The notes under the pieces were generated by a model that had not been told where the DNA came from, made no database searches, and saw nothing but the letters and a program-made list of their open reading frames with translations. From positions 124,001 to 188,000 of the forward strand of contig CAVQME010000014.1 in assembly GCA_963713545.1 (NCBI GenBank): DNA of 64,000 nucleotides, written 5' to 3'. The position numbers and the translations under genes were made by a program. Of the stretch, positions 52,799 through 62,887 are shown piece after piece (positions within the stretch are counted from its first letter, which is position 1; each line of letters opens with the position of its first letter). This stretch comes from CAVPLM01 sp963713545 (GTDB lineage Bacteria > Actinomycetota > Thermoleophilia > RBG-16-64-13).

Positions 52799-54355
52799 GT
52801 GAGGTTTGTGGCGAACGTGATCATCGATGGCGATTCTCTCAGACTCGAAGACGTGGCCGCTGTAGCTCGGGGTGGGACGACGGTCGCGCTGGCCCCAGCT
52901 GCCGTTCCGCGCATCGAGCGGGCCCGCGAGTACATCGAGCGTTTGCTGGCCGAGGACGCCGTCGTCTACGGGGTGACCACGGGGTTCGGCAAGTTCTCGG
53001 ATGTGCGCGTCCCAGGGGCCGATGCACTCGCTCTTCAACGCAACCTAGTTTTCAGTCACTACTGTGGCGTCGGGGAACCCCTTGGCCCCGAAGAGACCCG
53101 AGCCATGATGCTTCTGCGGGCGAACGTCCTTGCCAAGGGCTATTCGGGAGCCCGGCTGGTGGTGCTTCAGATTCTGCTGGCCGTCTTGAACGCGGGGATA
53201 CTGCCTGTGATCCCGCGCAAGGGCTCCGTGGGGGCCTGCGGCGATCTGGCACCGCTGGCGCATCTGACCGCTGTGCTGATGGGGGAGGGAGAGGCGGTCT
53301 ACCGGGGGCGGCGTATGTCGGGCGGGGAGGCGCTACGGGCGGCCGGTATCGAGCCGGTGACCCTGGAGGCAAAGGAAGGCCTGGCTCTTATCAACGGCAC
53401 TCAGATGATGACCGCAGTGGGGGTGCTCAGCCTCGTCGAGGCCGAGAACGTAAGCAAGGCGTCGGACATCGCGTGCGCGCAGGCAGTGGAAGCCCTTAGA
53501 GGTACGCGCACCCCCTACCTTGATATCACCCACCGGGTGCGGCCGCATCGGGGCCAGACAGCGACAGCCCGCAACCTCCTCCGCCTACTGGAAGATAGCG
53601 AGATCATGGCCTCACATGAAGGGTGCGGCAAGGTACAGGATGCCTACTCGCTACGCTGCGCCCCGCAGGTCCACGGAGCGACCAAGGACGCCCTCGCCTT
53701 CGTGCGAGGCGTACTCGAAGTGGAGATCAATTCCGCTACTGACAATCCCTTGGTCTTCCCGGAAGAGGAGAGGGTCATCTCGGGGGGCAACTTCCACGGT
53801 CAGGTCGTCTCCCAGGCCATGGACATCTTGGCGATGGCTCTGGCCCAGGTCGGCAACATCTCGGAGCGCCGCGTGGAGTGCATGATGGACCCCAGCACCT
53901 CCGACCACCTACCCGCGTTCCTGACCGCGCACGGGGGACTCAACAGCGGCCTCATGATCGCTCAGGTTACGGCGGCGGCCCTGGTCTCGGAGAACAAGAC
54001 CCTTGCCCACCCGGCCTGCGTCGACAGCATCCCTACCTCCGCCAACAGGGAGGACTTCGTCAGCATGGGTGCGTTTGCCGCGCTCAAGGCCCGGGAAGTA
54101 GTGGGTAACGTACTGCGGGTGATCGCCATCGAGCTCCTCTGTGGGGCCCAGGGGCTGGAATTCCGCGAAGGCCTCCGGCCGGGACGAGGAGTGGCCGTTG
54201 CTCACGACTTCATCCGTGAGGCTATACCTCCACTTGAGGATGATCGTCCGCAGACACCGGACATCGAGGCTTTGAGCGAGATGGTGCGCGATGGTTCGCT
54301 GATCGCGAGGGTAGAACAAGCACTGGGGCCGCTGGAGCCGGCCTACGGGAGATAG
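52799..54355 (+). CDS. hutH: Histidine ammonia-lyase with Ala-Cys-Gly in the MIO site
   Basis: 518 residues from GTG 52799 (GTG 52808 is an alternative with GAGG just upstream). Converts histidine to urocanate and ammonia, the first step of histidine degradation. Family blocks: VVYGVTTGFGKFSDV (catalytic Tyr), LQRNLVFSHYCGVG, GSVGACGDLAPLAHL, QDAYSLRCAPQVHG, SATDNPLVF. The cofactor MIO normally forms from Ala-Ser-Gly; here the DNA (TGC at 53237-53239) encodes Cys at residue 147. A Ser-to-Cys change at this position is reported to leave the Pseudomonas enzyme active, so function is likely retained. First gene of the hut operon, 10 bases before hutI. Confidence 0.92.
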   Translation: MRFVANVIIDGDSLRLEDVAAVARGGTTVALAPAAVPRIERAREYIERLLAEDAVVYGVTTGFGKFSDVRVPGADALALQRNLVFSHYCGVGEPLGPEETRAMMLLRANVLAKGYSGARLVVLQILLAVLNAGILPVIPRKGSVGACGDLAPLAHLTAVLMGEGEAVYRGRRMSGGEALRAAGIEPVTLEAKEGLALINGTQMMTAVGVLSLVEAENVSKASDIACAQAVEALRGTRTPYLDITHRVRPHRGQTATARNLLRLLEDSEIMASHEGCGKVQDAYSLRCAPQVHGATKDALAFVRGVLEVEINSATDNPLVFPEEERVISGGNFHGQVVSQAMDILAMALAQVGNISERRVECMMDPSTSDHLPAFLTAHGGLNSGLMIAQVTAAALVSENKTLAHPACVDSIPTSANREDFVSMGAFAALKAREVVGNVLRVIAIELLCGAQGLEFREGLRPGRGVAVAHDFIREAIPPLEDDRPQTPDIEALSEMVRDGSLIARVEQALGPLEPAYGR

Positions 54356-54365
54356 GGGGAGGACC

Positions 54366-55676
54366 GTGGATGAGTCTGCGAGGACCTGGATCGAAGCCGA
54401 TCTGATCATCAAGAACGCAGGGGAATTGCTCACCTGCGCGGGGGGTGTTACTGGCTCCGGCGCTCGCTCTACCCTGGGACAGATCGCCGATGGGGCGGTG
54501 GCAGCCCGCGATGGGCGCATCGTTTGGGTAGGCAAAGGATCGGCGCTTATGGAAGAAGTCCGCCTCGTCCGGGGTGGGCAGGCGGTGGACGCGGACGGAC
54601 GGCTGGTCATGCCCGGCCTGGTTGAGTGCCACTCTCACCTGGCTTTCGCCGGTGACCGGGCGGATGAGTTCCAGATGCGGGTGGCCGGCGCGACGTATCA
54701 GGAGGTCGCCGCGGCCGGTGGAGGGATCATGAGCACGGTTCATGGCACCCGCGGCGCGTCCGACGGCGTGCTCCGTGCGCTGGCCCGCAAGCGGCTCGAC
54801 CGGTTTCTCCGTTACGGCGTGACCACTGTGGAGGCGAAGAGCGGCTACGGTCTGTCTCTGGAGCAGGAGCTACGGCTTTTGGAGGTGTACCGGGACGTCA
54901 GTCTCGCCCACGCCGTCGACGTGGTGCCGACCCTGCTGGCTGCCCACGTCGTGCCGGTGGAGTATTCGGATCGACCCGATGACTACGTGAAAATGATCGT
55001 CAAGAAGATGATACCGGGAGCGGCCAAGCATAAGCTGGCCCGATTCTGCGACGCGTTCTGCGAGCAGGGGGCTTTCTCGGTCGAGCAGTGCCGCCGCGTA
55101 CTCGAGGCCGGCCTCGAGTACGGACTGCTGCCTAAGCTGCACGCCGATCAACTCAGCTACATGGGAGGCACTGAGATGGCCGCCTCGTTGGGGGCGGTGT
55201 CGGTCGACCACCTCGACCACGTGAGTGAAACCGGTATCGCGGCGCTCACGCTCGCACCCGGGGACAGGCGCGCGCCGGTGGCCGTCCTCCTGCCTGGTGC
55301 CACCTTCTTCCTTGGCGAGGGCGGCTACGCGCCCGCCCGGCGACTGCTCGACGCGGGCGCCCGCGTGGCGCTGAGCACTGACTTCAATCCCGGCTCGAGT
55401 CCCACTCAGAATCTCTGGCTGATGGGCACCATGGGCTGTTCGGCGCTGCGGATGACCGCGGAAGAGGTGCTGAGGGCCGTCACTATCGAGGCTGCGGCGG
55501 CGATCGCCGTTGACGACGAAGTGGGAAGCCTGGAGGTCGGGAAGAAGGCGGACATTCTTATCCTCGACAGCTCGAGGCATGTCGAGATTCCGTACAGATA
55601 CGGGATGAACCCGGTGTGGCGTGTATTCAAAGAGGGCAAGCTCATGGTGAAGCGGGATATCCACGGAGAGGATTAG
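54366..55676 (+). CDS. hutI: Imidazolonepropionase
   Basis: 436 residues from GTG 54366, after GGGGGAGG. Amidohydrolase fold: metal site H-x-H in VECHSHLAFAGDRADEF, KSGYGLSLEQELRLLEVYR, LLAAHVVPVEY, KLHADQLSYMGG and STDFNPGSSPTQNLW (metal Asp). It opens 4-imidazolone-5-propionate to N-formimino-L-glutamate, third step of the pathway. It lies 10 bases after hutH and 2 bases before the ftcd gene. Confidence 0.94.
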   Translation: MDESARTWIEADLIIKNAGELLTCAGGVTGSGARSTLGQIADGAVAARDGRIVWVGKGSALMEEVRLVRGGQAVDADGRLVMPGLVECHSHLAFAGDRADEFQMRVAGATYQEVAAAGGGIMSTVHGTRGASDGVLRALARKRLDRFLRYGVTTVEAKSGYGLSLEQELRLLEVYRDVSLAHAVDVVPTLLAAHVVPVEYSDRPDDYVKMIVKKMIPGAAKHKLARFCDAFCEQGAFSVEQCRRVLEAGLEYGLLPKLHADQLSYMGGTEMAASLGAVSVDHLDHVSETGIAALTLAPGDRRAPVAVLLPGATFFLGEGGYAPARRLLDAGARVALSTDFNPGSSPTQNLWLMGTMGCSALRMTAEEVLRAVTIEAAAAIAVDDEVGSLEVGKKADILILDSSRHVEIPYRYGMNPVWRVFKEGKLMVKRDIHGED

Positions 55677-55678
55677 CC

Positions 55679-56572
55679 ATGAGGCTGATCGAGTGCGTGC
55701 CCAACGTGAGCGAAGGGCGCAACGTCGCCACCATCGAGCGGATCGTGGGAATCGTGAGAGCCACTCGCGGGGTGACGCTGCTCGACTGGAGCGCAGATCC
55801 CGATCATAACCGGGCCGTGCTGACGTACGTGGGCGAGCCGGAGGCAGTGCTGGAGGCCACCCAGGCTCTGTGCCGCGAGGCATTTGCCGGCATAGATATG
55901 CGCAACCACGAAGGAGCGCACCCGCGCATCGGAGCCGTGGATGTGATCCCGTTCGTACCTCTGCGCGGGGTGACCGATGAGGAAGCGGTGGCCTTGACGA
56001 GACAACTGGGGGAGTGGATAGGGGAACAAGGCGTGCCCGTCTACTACTACCAGGAGGCCGCCACCCGCCCCGAGCGACAGTCGTTGCCCGACGTGCGCCG
56101 AGGCGAATATGAGGGCCTTGCCGCCAAATTGGCCACTCCTGAAGGTGCCCCCGATGCCGGTCCGGCGGAGTTCAACGCCCGCTCAGGGGCCTCTATCGTC
56201 GGCGTGCGCTTCCCCCTGATCGCCTTCAACGTCAATCTGGCCACCAGCGATCTCGCAGTGGCTCGGCGCATCGCCGAGGCCGTACGCTTTTCCAGCGGGG
56301 GATACAGGCATGTGAGAGCTATGGGGGTGGCGCTGGAGGGTAAGGGCCAGGTGCAGGTCTCGATGGACATCCTCCAATACCAGAAGACGCCCATCCACCG
56401 GGTGCTGGAGACGGTCAGGTCGGAGGCAGCCCGCTACGGGGTGGCGGTAGCCGGCTGCGAGCTGGTGGGGCTGGCTCCCATGGAGGCGTTCGAAGAAGTC
56501 ATCCGCCACTATTTGCAGCTGCACGATTTCTCCGTGAAGCAGGTCATAGAGAGCCGGCTTCTGGAGGCGTGA
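55679..56572 (+). CDS. ftcD: Glutamate formimidoyltransferase
   Basis: 297 residues from ATG 55679. The family start LIECVPNVSEGRNVATIERIV is unmistakable, with DWSADPDHNRAVLTYVGEP, NHEGAHPRIGAVDVIPFVPL and NLATSDLAVARRIAEAVR. It transfers the formimino group from formiminoglutamate to tetrahydrofolate, giving glutamate. Only the transferase domain is present; the cyclodeaminase half of the mammalian enzyme is missing and no fchA gene adjoins. Its stop overlaps the hutU start (GTGA). Confidence 0.94.
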   Translation: MRLIECVPNVSEGRNVATIERIVGIVRATRGVTLLDWSADPDHNRAVLTYVGEPEAVLEATQALCREAFAGIDMRNHEGAHPRIGAVDVIPFVPLRGVTDEEAVALTRQLGEWIGEQGVPVYYYQEAATRPERQSLPDVRRGEYEGLAAKLATPEGAPDAGPAEFNARSGASIVGVRFPLIAFNVNLATSDLAVARRIAEAVRFSSGGYRHVRAMGVALEGKGQVQVSMDILQYQKTPIHRVLETVRSEAARYGVAVAGCELVGLAPMEAFEEVIRHYLQLHDFSVKQVIESRLLEA

Positions 56573-58676
56573 CCCGAACCCGGCGGAAGGCGTCGCTCGT
56601 CATGGTGACCGAGTCTGAGACACCCCTGACCCTCGGCCTACTCGAGGAGCTTCCTCCCGCGGCCATCTTCGCCCCAGGGATCCGCCACGCGCCCGACCGC
56701 GGTTACACCCTATCGGCTCGCCAGACGGTGCTGGCGCTCAGGAACGCTCTCCGGTACGTGCCGGCGGGCCTGCACGAAACCGTCGCGCCTGAGTTCTTAG
56801 CGGAACTCAGACAGCGGGGGCGTATCTACGGCTACCGGTTCCGGCCGGCGCCGGGGTCGGACAGGGTGGACGTCACCGGCAACATCAAGGCCCGGCCTAT
56901 CGACCGGTATCGGGGCATCCTCGAGGCCCGGGCGCTCCAACTCAACATCGACAACAACCTTGACTTCGCCGTCGCCCTCTATCCCTACGAGCTCGTCACC
57001 TATGGGGAGACGGGCCAGGTGTTCCAGAACTGGATGCAGTACCGGCTGGTCAAGCAGTACTTGGAGCAGATGACCGAGAAGCAGACCCTGGTGGTCGCCT
57101 CGGGCCACCCAGTGGGTCTGTTCCCCAGCAGCCGAGACGCCCCCCGCGTGATCAACACCAACGGCCTCATGGTGGGCGAGTTCGACAACCCGGCCGACTT
57201 TCACGAGGCCGCTCAGCTGGGCGTGGCCAACTACGGCCAGATGACGGCCGGGGGCTGGATGTACATCGGGCCTCAGGGGATCGTGCACGGCACCTATCTG
57301 ACCTTGCTGAACGCGGGTCGCTTGTACCTGGGGATACAGAAGGACGAGAATCTGGCCGGCGTCCTCTATCTGAGCTCGGGGCTGGGCGGGATGAGCGGGG
57401 CTCAGCCCAAAGCTGCGGACATCGCGGGGGCCGTGAGCATCACGGCTGAAGTGGACTCGTCTCGGATAGAGAACCGCTTGGAGCAGGGCTGGGTGCGCCG
57501 AGTGACGGCGGATCTCGAGGAGGCCTTCAGCTGGGCGGCGGCTGCGCGCGCCGCCCGGACGCCTCTGTCCATCGCCTACCAAGGCAACGTGGTCGACCTG
57601 TGGCAGTACGCGGTGGACCATGACGTGCCGGTGGAGTTGGCTTCCGACCAGACCTCGTGCCACGCCGCCTACGAGGGGGGCTACGTGCCTCAGGGCCTTG
57701 ATTTCACCGCGGCCGGGAGCTGCTCAGCGCCGATCCTACCGAATACCGGAGGCGGGTGGATGAGTCGCTGCGGACGCAGATCGCGCTCATAGGCGAGATG
57801 ACGCGCCGGGGCACCCACTTCTGGGATTACGGTAACAGCTTCCTGAAGGCGGTGTTCGAGGCTGGGGTCCGCGAGGTGGCCGCCAACGGGTTCGACACCA
57901 AGGAAGGCTTCGTCTACCCCTCCTACGTGGAACACATCATGGGCCCCCTTTGCTTCGACCGGGGCTACGGTCCTTTCCGCTGGGTGTGCTGCAGTCTTGA
58001 TCCGGCCGATCTGGCCGCCACCGACGCGGTCGCGATGAGCTGCATAGACCCCGAGCGCTGCTGGCAGGACCGCGACAACTACAACTGGGTGCGCGATGCG
58101 GCCCAGAACGATCTGGTCGTGGGCTCCCAGGCGCGCATCCTCTATTCCGATGCGCAGGGACGAGTCCGCATCGCCCTGGCCTTCAACGAGATGGTGCGGC
58201 GAGGCGAGATCGGGCCGGTGATCATCGGCCGCGATCATCACGACGTCTCGGGCACCGACTCGCCCTACCGGGAAACGGCTAACATCCACGACGGTTCGAA
58301 CGTCATGGCCGACATGGCGTTTCACTGCTGGGCCGGCAACGCCGCCCGGGGCATGACCCTGGTGGTGGCTTCCAACGGCGGCGGGGTCGGCATCGGCCGG
58401 TCCATCAATACCGGCTTCGGCCTGGTATTGGACGGATCGGAACGGGTGGACGCCATCATCCGTTCGGCGGTCGAGTGGGACGTGATGGGCGGCGTGGCCC
58501 GGCGCGCGTGGGCGCGCAACGAGGCGGCCCTGGAGACGGCGGCCGCCTGGAACGCTGGGCAGCCGGCGGCGACCGCGACCGGTGTCGCGCCTGCTCCCGG
58601 CGGTCATATCACCCTGCCGCACATAGTAGACGACGCCCTGCTCGAGAGACTGGCGGCAGACCAGCCGCGTGCCTAA
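56569..58676 (+). CDS. hutU: Urocanate hydratase, split by one frameshift
   Basis: Reads from GTG 56569 (ATG 56602 possible) to about 57714, then in the -1 frame (as if one G is missing from the GGG at 57715-57717) to 58676; about 703 residues restored. As read, the first frame ends at 57792 and the second opens at 57756. It adds water to urocanate using tightly bound NAD+. Motifs: SGHPVGLFPSSRDAPRVINTNG, NYGQMTAGGWMYIGPQGIVHGT, SGLGGMSGAQPKAADIAG (NAD site) and NAARGMTLVVASNGGGVGIGRSINTG. The junction GELLSADPTEYRRRVDESL is good family sequence when the frame is repaired. Missing activity would stop the pathway at step two, so an assembly error is likely. Confidence 0.88.
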
Positions 58677-58778
58677 AGCAGCCCTGTCGTCGGTAGATGC
58701 GGAGCCATCCGGCGTGTATCGTCCTACTGGCAACCCAGCAGACTTCGATCGCCCCTGAGACTTGGGAGACACCGTCTT

Positions 58779-59529
58779 ATGATCAAGACCGTCATCCTCC
58801 ACCACCTTCTGGACATGAACGATCTGCCGGCGGCGGAACGCTGGTTCTATCGTTACCACGTGCCGGAGGTGCTGCGAAACAGGCCAATAAGCTACGTCAG
58901 CTATCGGGCCGTGCCCCCGCCGCCTGGGGCCGAGGCTTACGGGTATTTCAACTACAAGGTCCACGAGCACGTTAGTGGGGAGCGAAGAGGATCGGCCGAG
59001 CGGCTTGACGGGCATGACCCGGGAGGTGGTCCCGCTCAAGGTGGTCATGGTGAACGTCCCCGCCTCACCCACCGAGGATTTCAAGGGCAGAGGGACCTCG
59101 ATCGACGAGAAGACCATCTTGCGCTGGGTGATCGTCTTCAAGTACCCAGAAGGCGTCAGCGTCGAGGAAGGCGAGGACTGGTACCTCAATGTCCACGCCA
59201 AAGAGGTCATGCAACAGTCCGGCTTGACCCGCTTCTTCAGCTACCGGACCCTGCCTCCTCGTGCCGGTCTGCAAGGCGGCGTCCCGGCGTTCCTGCACCC
59301 CAAGTCATCGATGTCGGCCGATTGGCACCGGGTCTCTGAGCAGTGGTACGAGAACGCCAACGGCTGGGTGGATTCGGTCGTCGCATCGCCTCCGAGCTAC
59401 ACCAGGCCGCCCTGGGCCAAATACGAACGATACCCGTTCCTGGAGCCTGGGGTGGACTTCGCCAGCACCTTCATCCTGGAAAGACCGTCCGACGACTGGA
59501 TGAGAGACGTGCGGCCCTTCCATATCTAG
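58779..59529 (+). pseudogene. Unknown protein, possibly dimeric alpha-beta barrel, one frameshift
   Basis: ATG 58779 starts MIKTVILHHLLDMNDLPAAERWFYRYHVPEVLRN. Near 58970 the frame shifts +1 and resumes LVGSEEDRPSGLTGMTREVVPLKVVMVNVPASP, ending at 59529; about 250 residues once joined. Two similar half-domains are visible, each with a hydrophobic strand, a charged helix and a H-x-x-E/H-A-K-E-V block (YRYHVPEV; YLNVHAKEV), followed by a Ser-Tyr-Arg strand (YVSYRAVPPPP; FFSYRTLPPR). This internal duplication recalls EthD/Dabb-type barrels. No function assigned. It converges with the alcohol dehydrogenase gene. Confidence 0.55.
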
Positions 59530-59576
59530 GCGTGGCGGTCGCCGGGGCTTGGCAACCGGCGAGTCTGTGTGGTCGC

Positions 59577-60761
59577 TCAGGCGGTATGATCGCCGGCCCA
59601 AGCCTTACGGAGCAGCGGTAAGACCTCCGTCGCATCGAAGACGGGTCTGCCGTTGTAGATGATGGCCCCGTCGGAGAGGACGACCTGAGCGCACTCTTCG
59701 AGGTCGGTCTCCGGCACGCCTGCCTCTCGGAGAGTGGTCGCCAAACCCAGATCGGTGACGAGTCTCGCGACCTCGTCGGCGGCGGCCAGCCCCGCCTGCT
59801 CGACAGTCAAACCCCGCACGTCGAGGCCGAGCGCCTCGGCGATCGTGGCCTGCTCTTCGGCTACATCGCTGTTGTTGAAGCGCATCACGTAGGGCATGGC
59901 CACCGCATTGGCGAGACCGTGATGCACGCCGTGGCGCGCGCCTACTGTGTGGGCGATAGCGTGCACCAGCCCTACCTGGGCGTTGCCGAACGCCGCGCCA
60001 GCCAGCGTCGCGGCAACGAGCATCTGCCCGCGGGCGTTTAGGTCGGCGCCGTCCTTGAAGGCGAGCGGCAGCCACTTCGCTATCAGCCGGATCGCGTGCA
60101 GGCCGAGGGCGTCCGAGAGGGGCTCGCGCTGGGAGGAGGTGATCGCCTCGACCGCGTGCGACAAGGCGTCCATGCCGGTGGCTGCGGTCATGGCCGGCGG
60201 CAGGCCGAGCGTGAGCAGGGGGTCCAGGATGGCCACATCGGGGATGAGGTGATGATCTCCGAACAGCAGCTTCTGCTTCTTGGCGTGGTCTTTGATCACG
60301 GCGATATAGGTGACCTCGGAGCCGGTCCCCGCCGTGGTCGGCAGACAGACGTGGGGCGCCACCTTGCGTGTCAGCATCTGGAAGCCCTGGTAGTCCAGCA
60401 GGCTTCCGCCCTCCCTCAGCAGGAGGGCGACGCCCTTGGCCGTGTCGATGACGCTGCCGCCGCCGACACTGACCACGCCCTCCGCGCCGCGGTCCCGGGC
60501 GAATCCATAGCCCTGGTCGACGACGTGCACCCCGGAATCCGGCGGCACGTCGGCGAAGACGCCGACGCACATGGCGCCAAGGGTCTTCTCGATCCCCGCG
60601 ACGAGGCCGGTGTTCTCGAGGAGGTATCGGTCGGTGACGATGATAGCGCGGCTGCAGCCCAGGCCACGGAGTTCGACGGCCACGTCGGCGGCCGAGTTGA
60701 CGCCGTAGACGATGCGGGTCGGGCTGTAGAACAAGAACGACAGGTCTTCCGTGTACGCCAT
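59577..60761 (-). CDS. Iron-containing (type III) alcohol dehydrogenase
   Basis: 394 residues from ATG 60761. NAD motif region VVSVGGGSVIDTAKGVALL, PTTAGTGSEVT, and metal ligands Asp and His in TGMDALSHAVEA plus the two His of LVHAIAHTVGARHGVHHGLANAV. These enzymes interconvert alcohols and aldehydes or ketones with NAD(P)H. Last gene of a three-gene minus-strand operon with SCP-2 and aldehyde dehydrogenase genes, so alcohol to aldehyde to acid oxidation is the likely use. Substrate unknown. Confidence 0.9.
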   Translation of the reverse strand: MAYTEDLSFLFYSPTRIVYGVNSAADVAVELRGLGCSRAIIVTDRYLLENTGLVAGIEKTLGAMCVGVFADVPPDSGVHVVDQGYGFARDRGAEGVVSVGGGSVIDTAKGVALLLREGGSLLDYQGFQMLTRKVAPHVCLPTTAGTGSEVTYIAVIKDHAKKQKLLFGDHHLIPDVAILDPLLTLGLPPAMTAATGMDALSHAVEAITSSQREPLSDALGLHAIRLIAKWLPLAFKDGADLNARGQMLVAATLAGAAFGNAQVGLVHAIAHTVGARHGVHHGLANAVAMPYVMRFNNSDVAEEQATIAEALGLDVRGLTVEQAGLAAADEVARLVTDLGLATTLREAGVPETDLEECAQVVLSDGAIIYNGRPVFDATEVLPLLRKAWAGDHTA

Positions 60762-60803
60762 GGGGCCTCTCTGCCTCGTCTTCGCGGACGCTCCTATCGC
60801 CGT

Positions 60804-61220
60804 CTATTCGTCCATGAAGACGGTGACTACGGTCGCGCTGGAGTTGACGAGCTCCTGGGACGCTTTCACCGCGCGGACTATCGTGGGCAGGTCGCCTTTC
60901 AGCTTGAGCTTGCCTTGCATCATGGCCTTGATCGGATCGAGTTCCTTGCGGATCACCTGTTTCCAGCGGGCGTACTCCCCGGTGATGCAGAAGGGTGCTT
61001 TCACCGCTTCATCGAGAGTCACCAGCTTGGCCTCGTGGCAGACCCCCCGGTCCAGGTCGAGCCAGATGCCTACGTCCTCTGGCAGCCTCGGTGGCAGGGC
61101 TCTGCAGACCAAGGCGACCACGCCGTGAGTCCAGTTCGCTGCGCCGGTGCGGTATTCGGGGTTACCGTTTATCGCGTCCCTGTACTCGCTCACCCACTCG
61201 TCGCTCGGGAACAAGGCCAT
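60804..61220 (-). CDS. SCP-2-like sterol/lipid-binding protein
   Basis: 138 residues from ATG 61220, with AAGGAG upstream. The C-terminal two-thirds match the SCP-2 fold: DVGIWLDLDRGVCHEAKLV, APFCITGEYARWKQVIRKELDPIKAMMQGKLKLKGDLPTIVRAVKA. SCP-2 domains hold hydrophobic ligands such as fatty acyl chains or sterols. Placed between alcohol and aldehyde dehydrogenase genes (gaps of 42 and 26 bases), it may present a poorly soluble substrate to them. Confidence 0.8.
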   Translation of the reverse strand: MALFPSDEWVSEYRDAINGNPEYRTGAANWTHGVVALVCRALPPRLPEDVGIWLDLDRGVCHEAKLVTLDEAVKAPFCITGEYARWKQVIRKELDPIKAMMQGKLKLKGDLPTIVRAVKASQELVNSSATVVTVFMDE

Positions 61221-61246
61221 GTTTCGTCTCCTTCTGTGTTGTTGAG

Positions 61247-62746
61247 CTAGTCGTTGAACGTGTAGTCGTACCAGAACTTCCTGGACCGCTCCAGAGCCAG
61301 GTCGACGTGGATATGCTTGGTCTGGGTGTACTCAAGGAGACCCTGGGTCCCTAGTTCGCGTCCCATGCCGGACTGCTTGTAGCCGCCGAAGGGGGCAAGG
61401 GCGTTGATCAGGTGATAGTCGTTTATCCAGACGGTACCGGTCCTGATCTTCTTGGCGATGTCGATGGCCTTGGGGATGTCACGGGAGAAGACGGCGCCGC
61501 CGAGGCCGTACTCGCTATCGTTGGCCATCCGGATGGCGTCTTCGAGGTCCCTGTACTTGATGATCACAAGCACCGGGCCGAACACCTCCTCCCTGGCGAT
61601 GGTTGACCTGTTGTCCACCCCGGTGAAGATCGTCGGCTCTACGAAGAAGCCCTTGTCTATGCCGGGCGGCCTGCGGCCGCCGCAAACCAGCTCTGCTCCC
61701 TCCTTCAACGCGGTGTCGATGTAGCCCATGACCCGCGAGAGCTGGGAGGCCGAGATCAGGGGGCCCATGGACGTCTCGTAGTCGGCCGTGTCGCCGACCT
61801 TGATGCAGGCCACCCGGTCCAGAATCCGGGCCATGAACTCGTCGTAGAGCGACTCCGGAACGAAGCAGCGGGTGCCCGACTCGCAGAGCTGACCGGAATG
61901 GAAGAAGGTGGCGAACAAAGCGCCGTCGACGGCGACGGAAAGGTCTGCGTCGTCGCAGACGATCGTGGGGCTCTTGCCGCCCAGTTCGAGGGTCACCTTC
62001 TTCACCGTCCCGCTGGCGAGCTGCATCACCCGCCTCCCGGTCTCCGTGGAGCCGGTGAAGGCGACCTTGTCCACCATAGGATTGGTGCACAGCTCCTCAC
62101 CTACGACCGATCCGGGACCGGTGACGACGTTCAGTACCCCGGCAGGCAGATCACATTCGGCTGCTGCTGCGGCGACCTCCAGCGCGGTCAAGGGGGTTTC
62201 GGAGGCCGGCTTCAGCACGAGGCAGTTGCCCATGATCAGGGTCGGGGCGATCTTCCACATCGCGATCATGAAGGGCAGGTTCCAGGGCACGATGCCGGCG
62301 CAGACACCGATGGGCTCCCGGTTAACGAAGTTCCAGGAGACGGCCGGCATATCCACCCAGGGCAGCGGTTCGTACGTGGGTAGACTCTCGCCCAACTCCA
62401 CCATCGTCCGGAAGTGCTCGACGCCGATGGGGATGTCCATCATCGAGGTCTTGCGGATGGTGGCGCCCGCGTCCGCCGATTCGATCTGGGCCAGCTCGTC
62501 CTGCCGCTCGCGCAGCCGGTCGACGATCTTCATGAGGATCCTCGCACGATCCTTGACGGCCATGCCGGTCCACACACCGGAGTCGAAGGCCTCGCGTGCC
62601 GCTGCGACCGCTCGGCGCGCGTCTCCGGCGGTCGCGACCGGGACGAGCGCGATCGGCTCCTCGGTCGACGGGTTGATCGTCGGCCGCGTCTCTCGGGACT
62701 CCCCGTCCTCGAACCGGCCATCGACGAACAGTCGGTATGTTTCCAT
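61247..62746 (-). CDS. NAD(P)-dependent aldehyde dehydrogenase
   Basis: 499 residues from ATG 62746, with AAGGGGTGG upstream. Motifs: GIVPWNLPFMIAMWKIAPTL, LKPASETPLTALEVA, FTGSTETGRRVM, catalytic Glu in VTLELGGKSP, catalytic Cys in FFHSGQLCESGTRCFVP and VFGPVLVIIKYRD. Overall it is nearest the betaine/aromatic aldehyde dehydrogenase type. It heads the operon ALDH - SCP-2 - alcohol dehydrogenase. Substrate unknown. Confidence 0.92.
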   Translation of the reverse strand: METYRLFVDGRFEDGESRETRPTINPSTEEPIALVPVATAGDARRAVAAAREAFDSGVWTGMAVKDRARILMKIVDRLRERQDELAQIESADAGATIRKTSMMDIPIGVEHFRTMVELGESLPTYEPLPWVDMPAVSWNFVNREPIGVCAGIVPWNLPFMIAMWKIAPTLIMGNCLVLKPASETPLTALEVAAAAAECDLPAGVLNVVTGPGSVVGEELCTNPMVDKVAFTGSTETGRRVMQLASGTVKKVTLELGGKSPTIVCDDADLSVAVDGALFATFFHSGQLCESGTRCFVPESLYDEFMARILDRVACIKVGDTADYETSMGPLISASQLSRVMGYIDTALKEGAELVCGGRRPPGIDKGFFVEPTIFTGVDNRSTIAREEVFGPVLVIIKYRDLEDAIRMANDSEYGLGGAVFSRDIPKAIDIAKKIRTGTVWINDYHLINALAPFGGYKQSGMGRELGTQGLLEYTQTKHIHVDLALERSRKFWYDYTFND

Positions 62747-62887
62747 CCGCCACCCCTTGATAGTTGCCGGCGCTCGCCGGGCTCAGTCCTCCCGATGGTA
62801 TCATCCGGGTTTCCCTCTGGGCCATGCACGTCATCGAGGCGGTGATCCTGCCGCCGGACATGCAGTCCTCGGTGTGGACAGCGGCCG

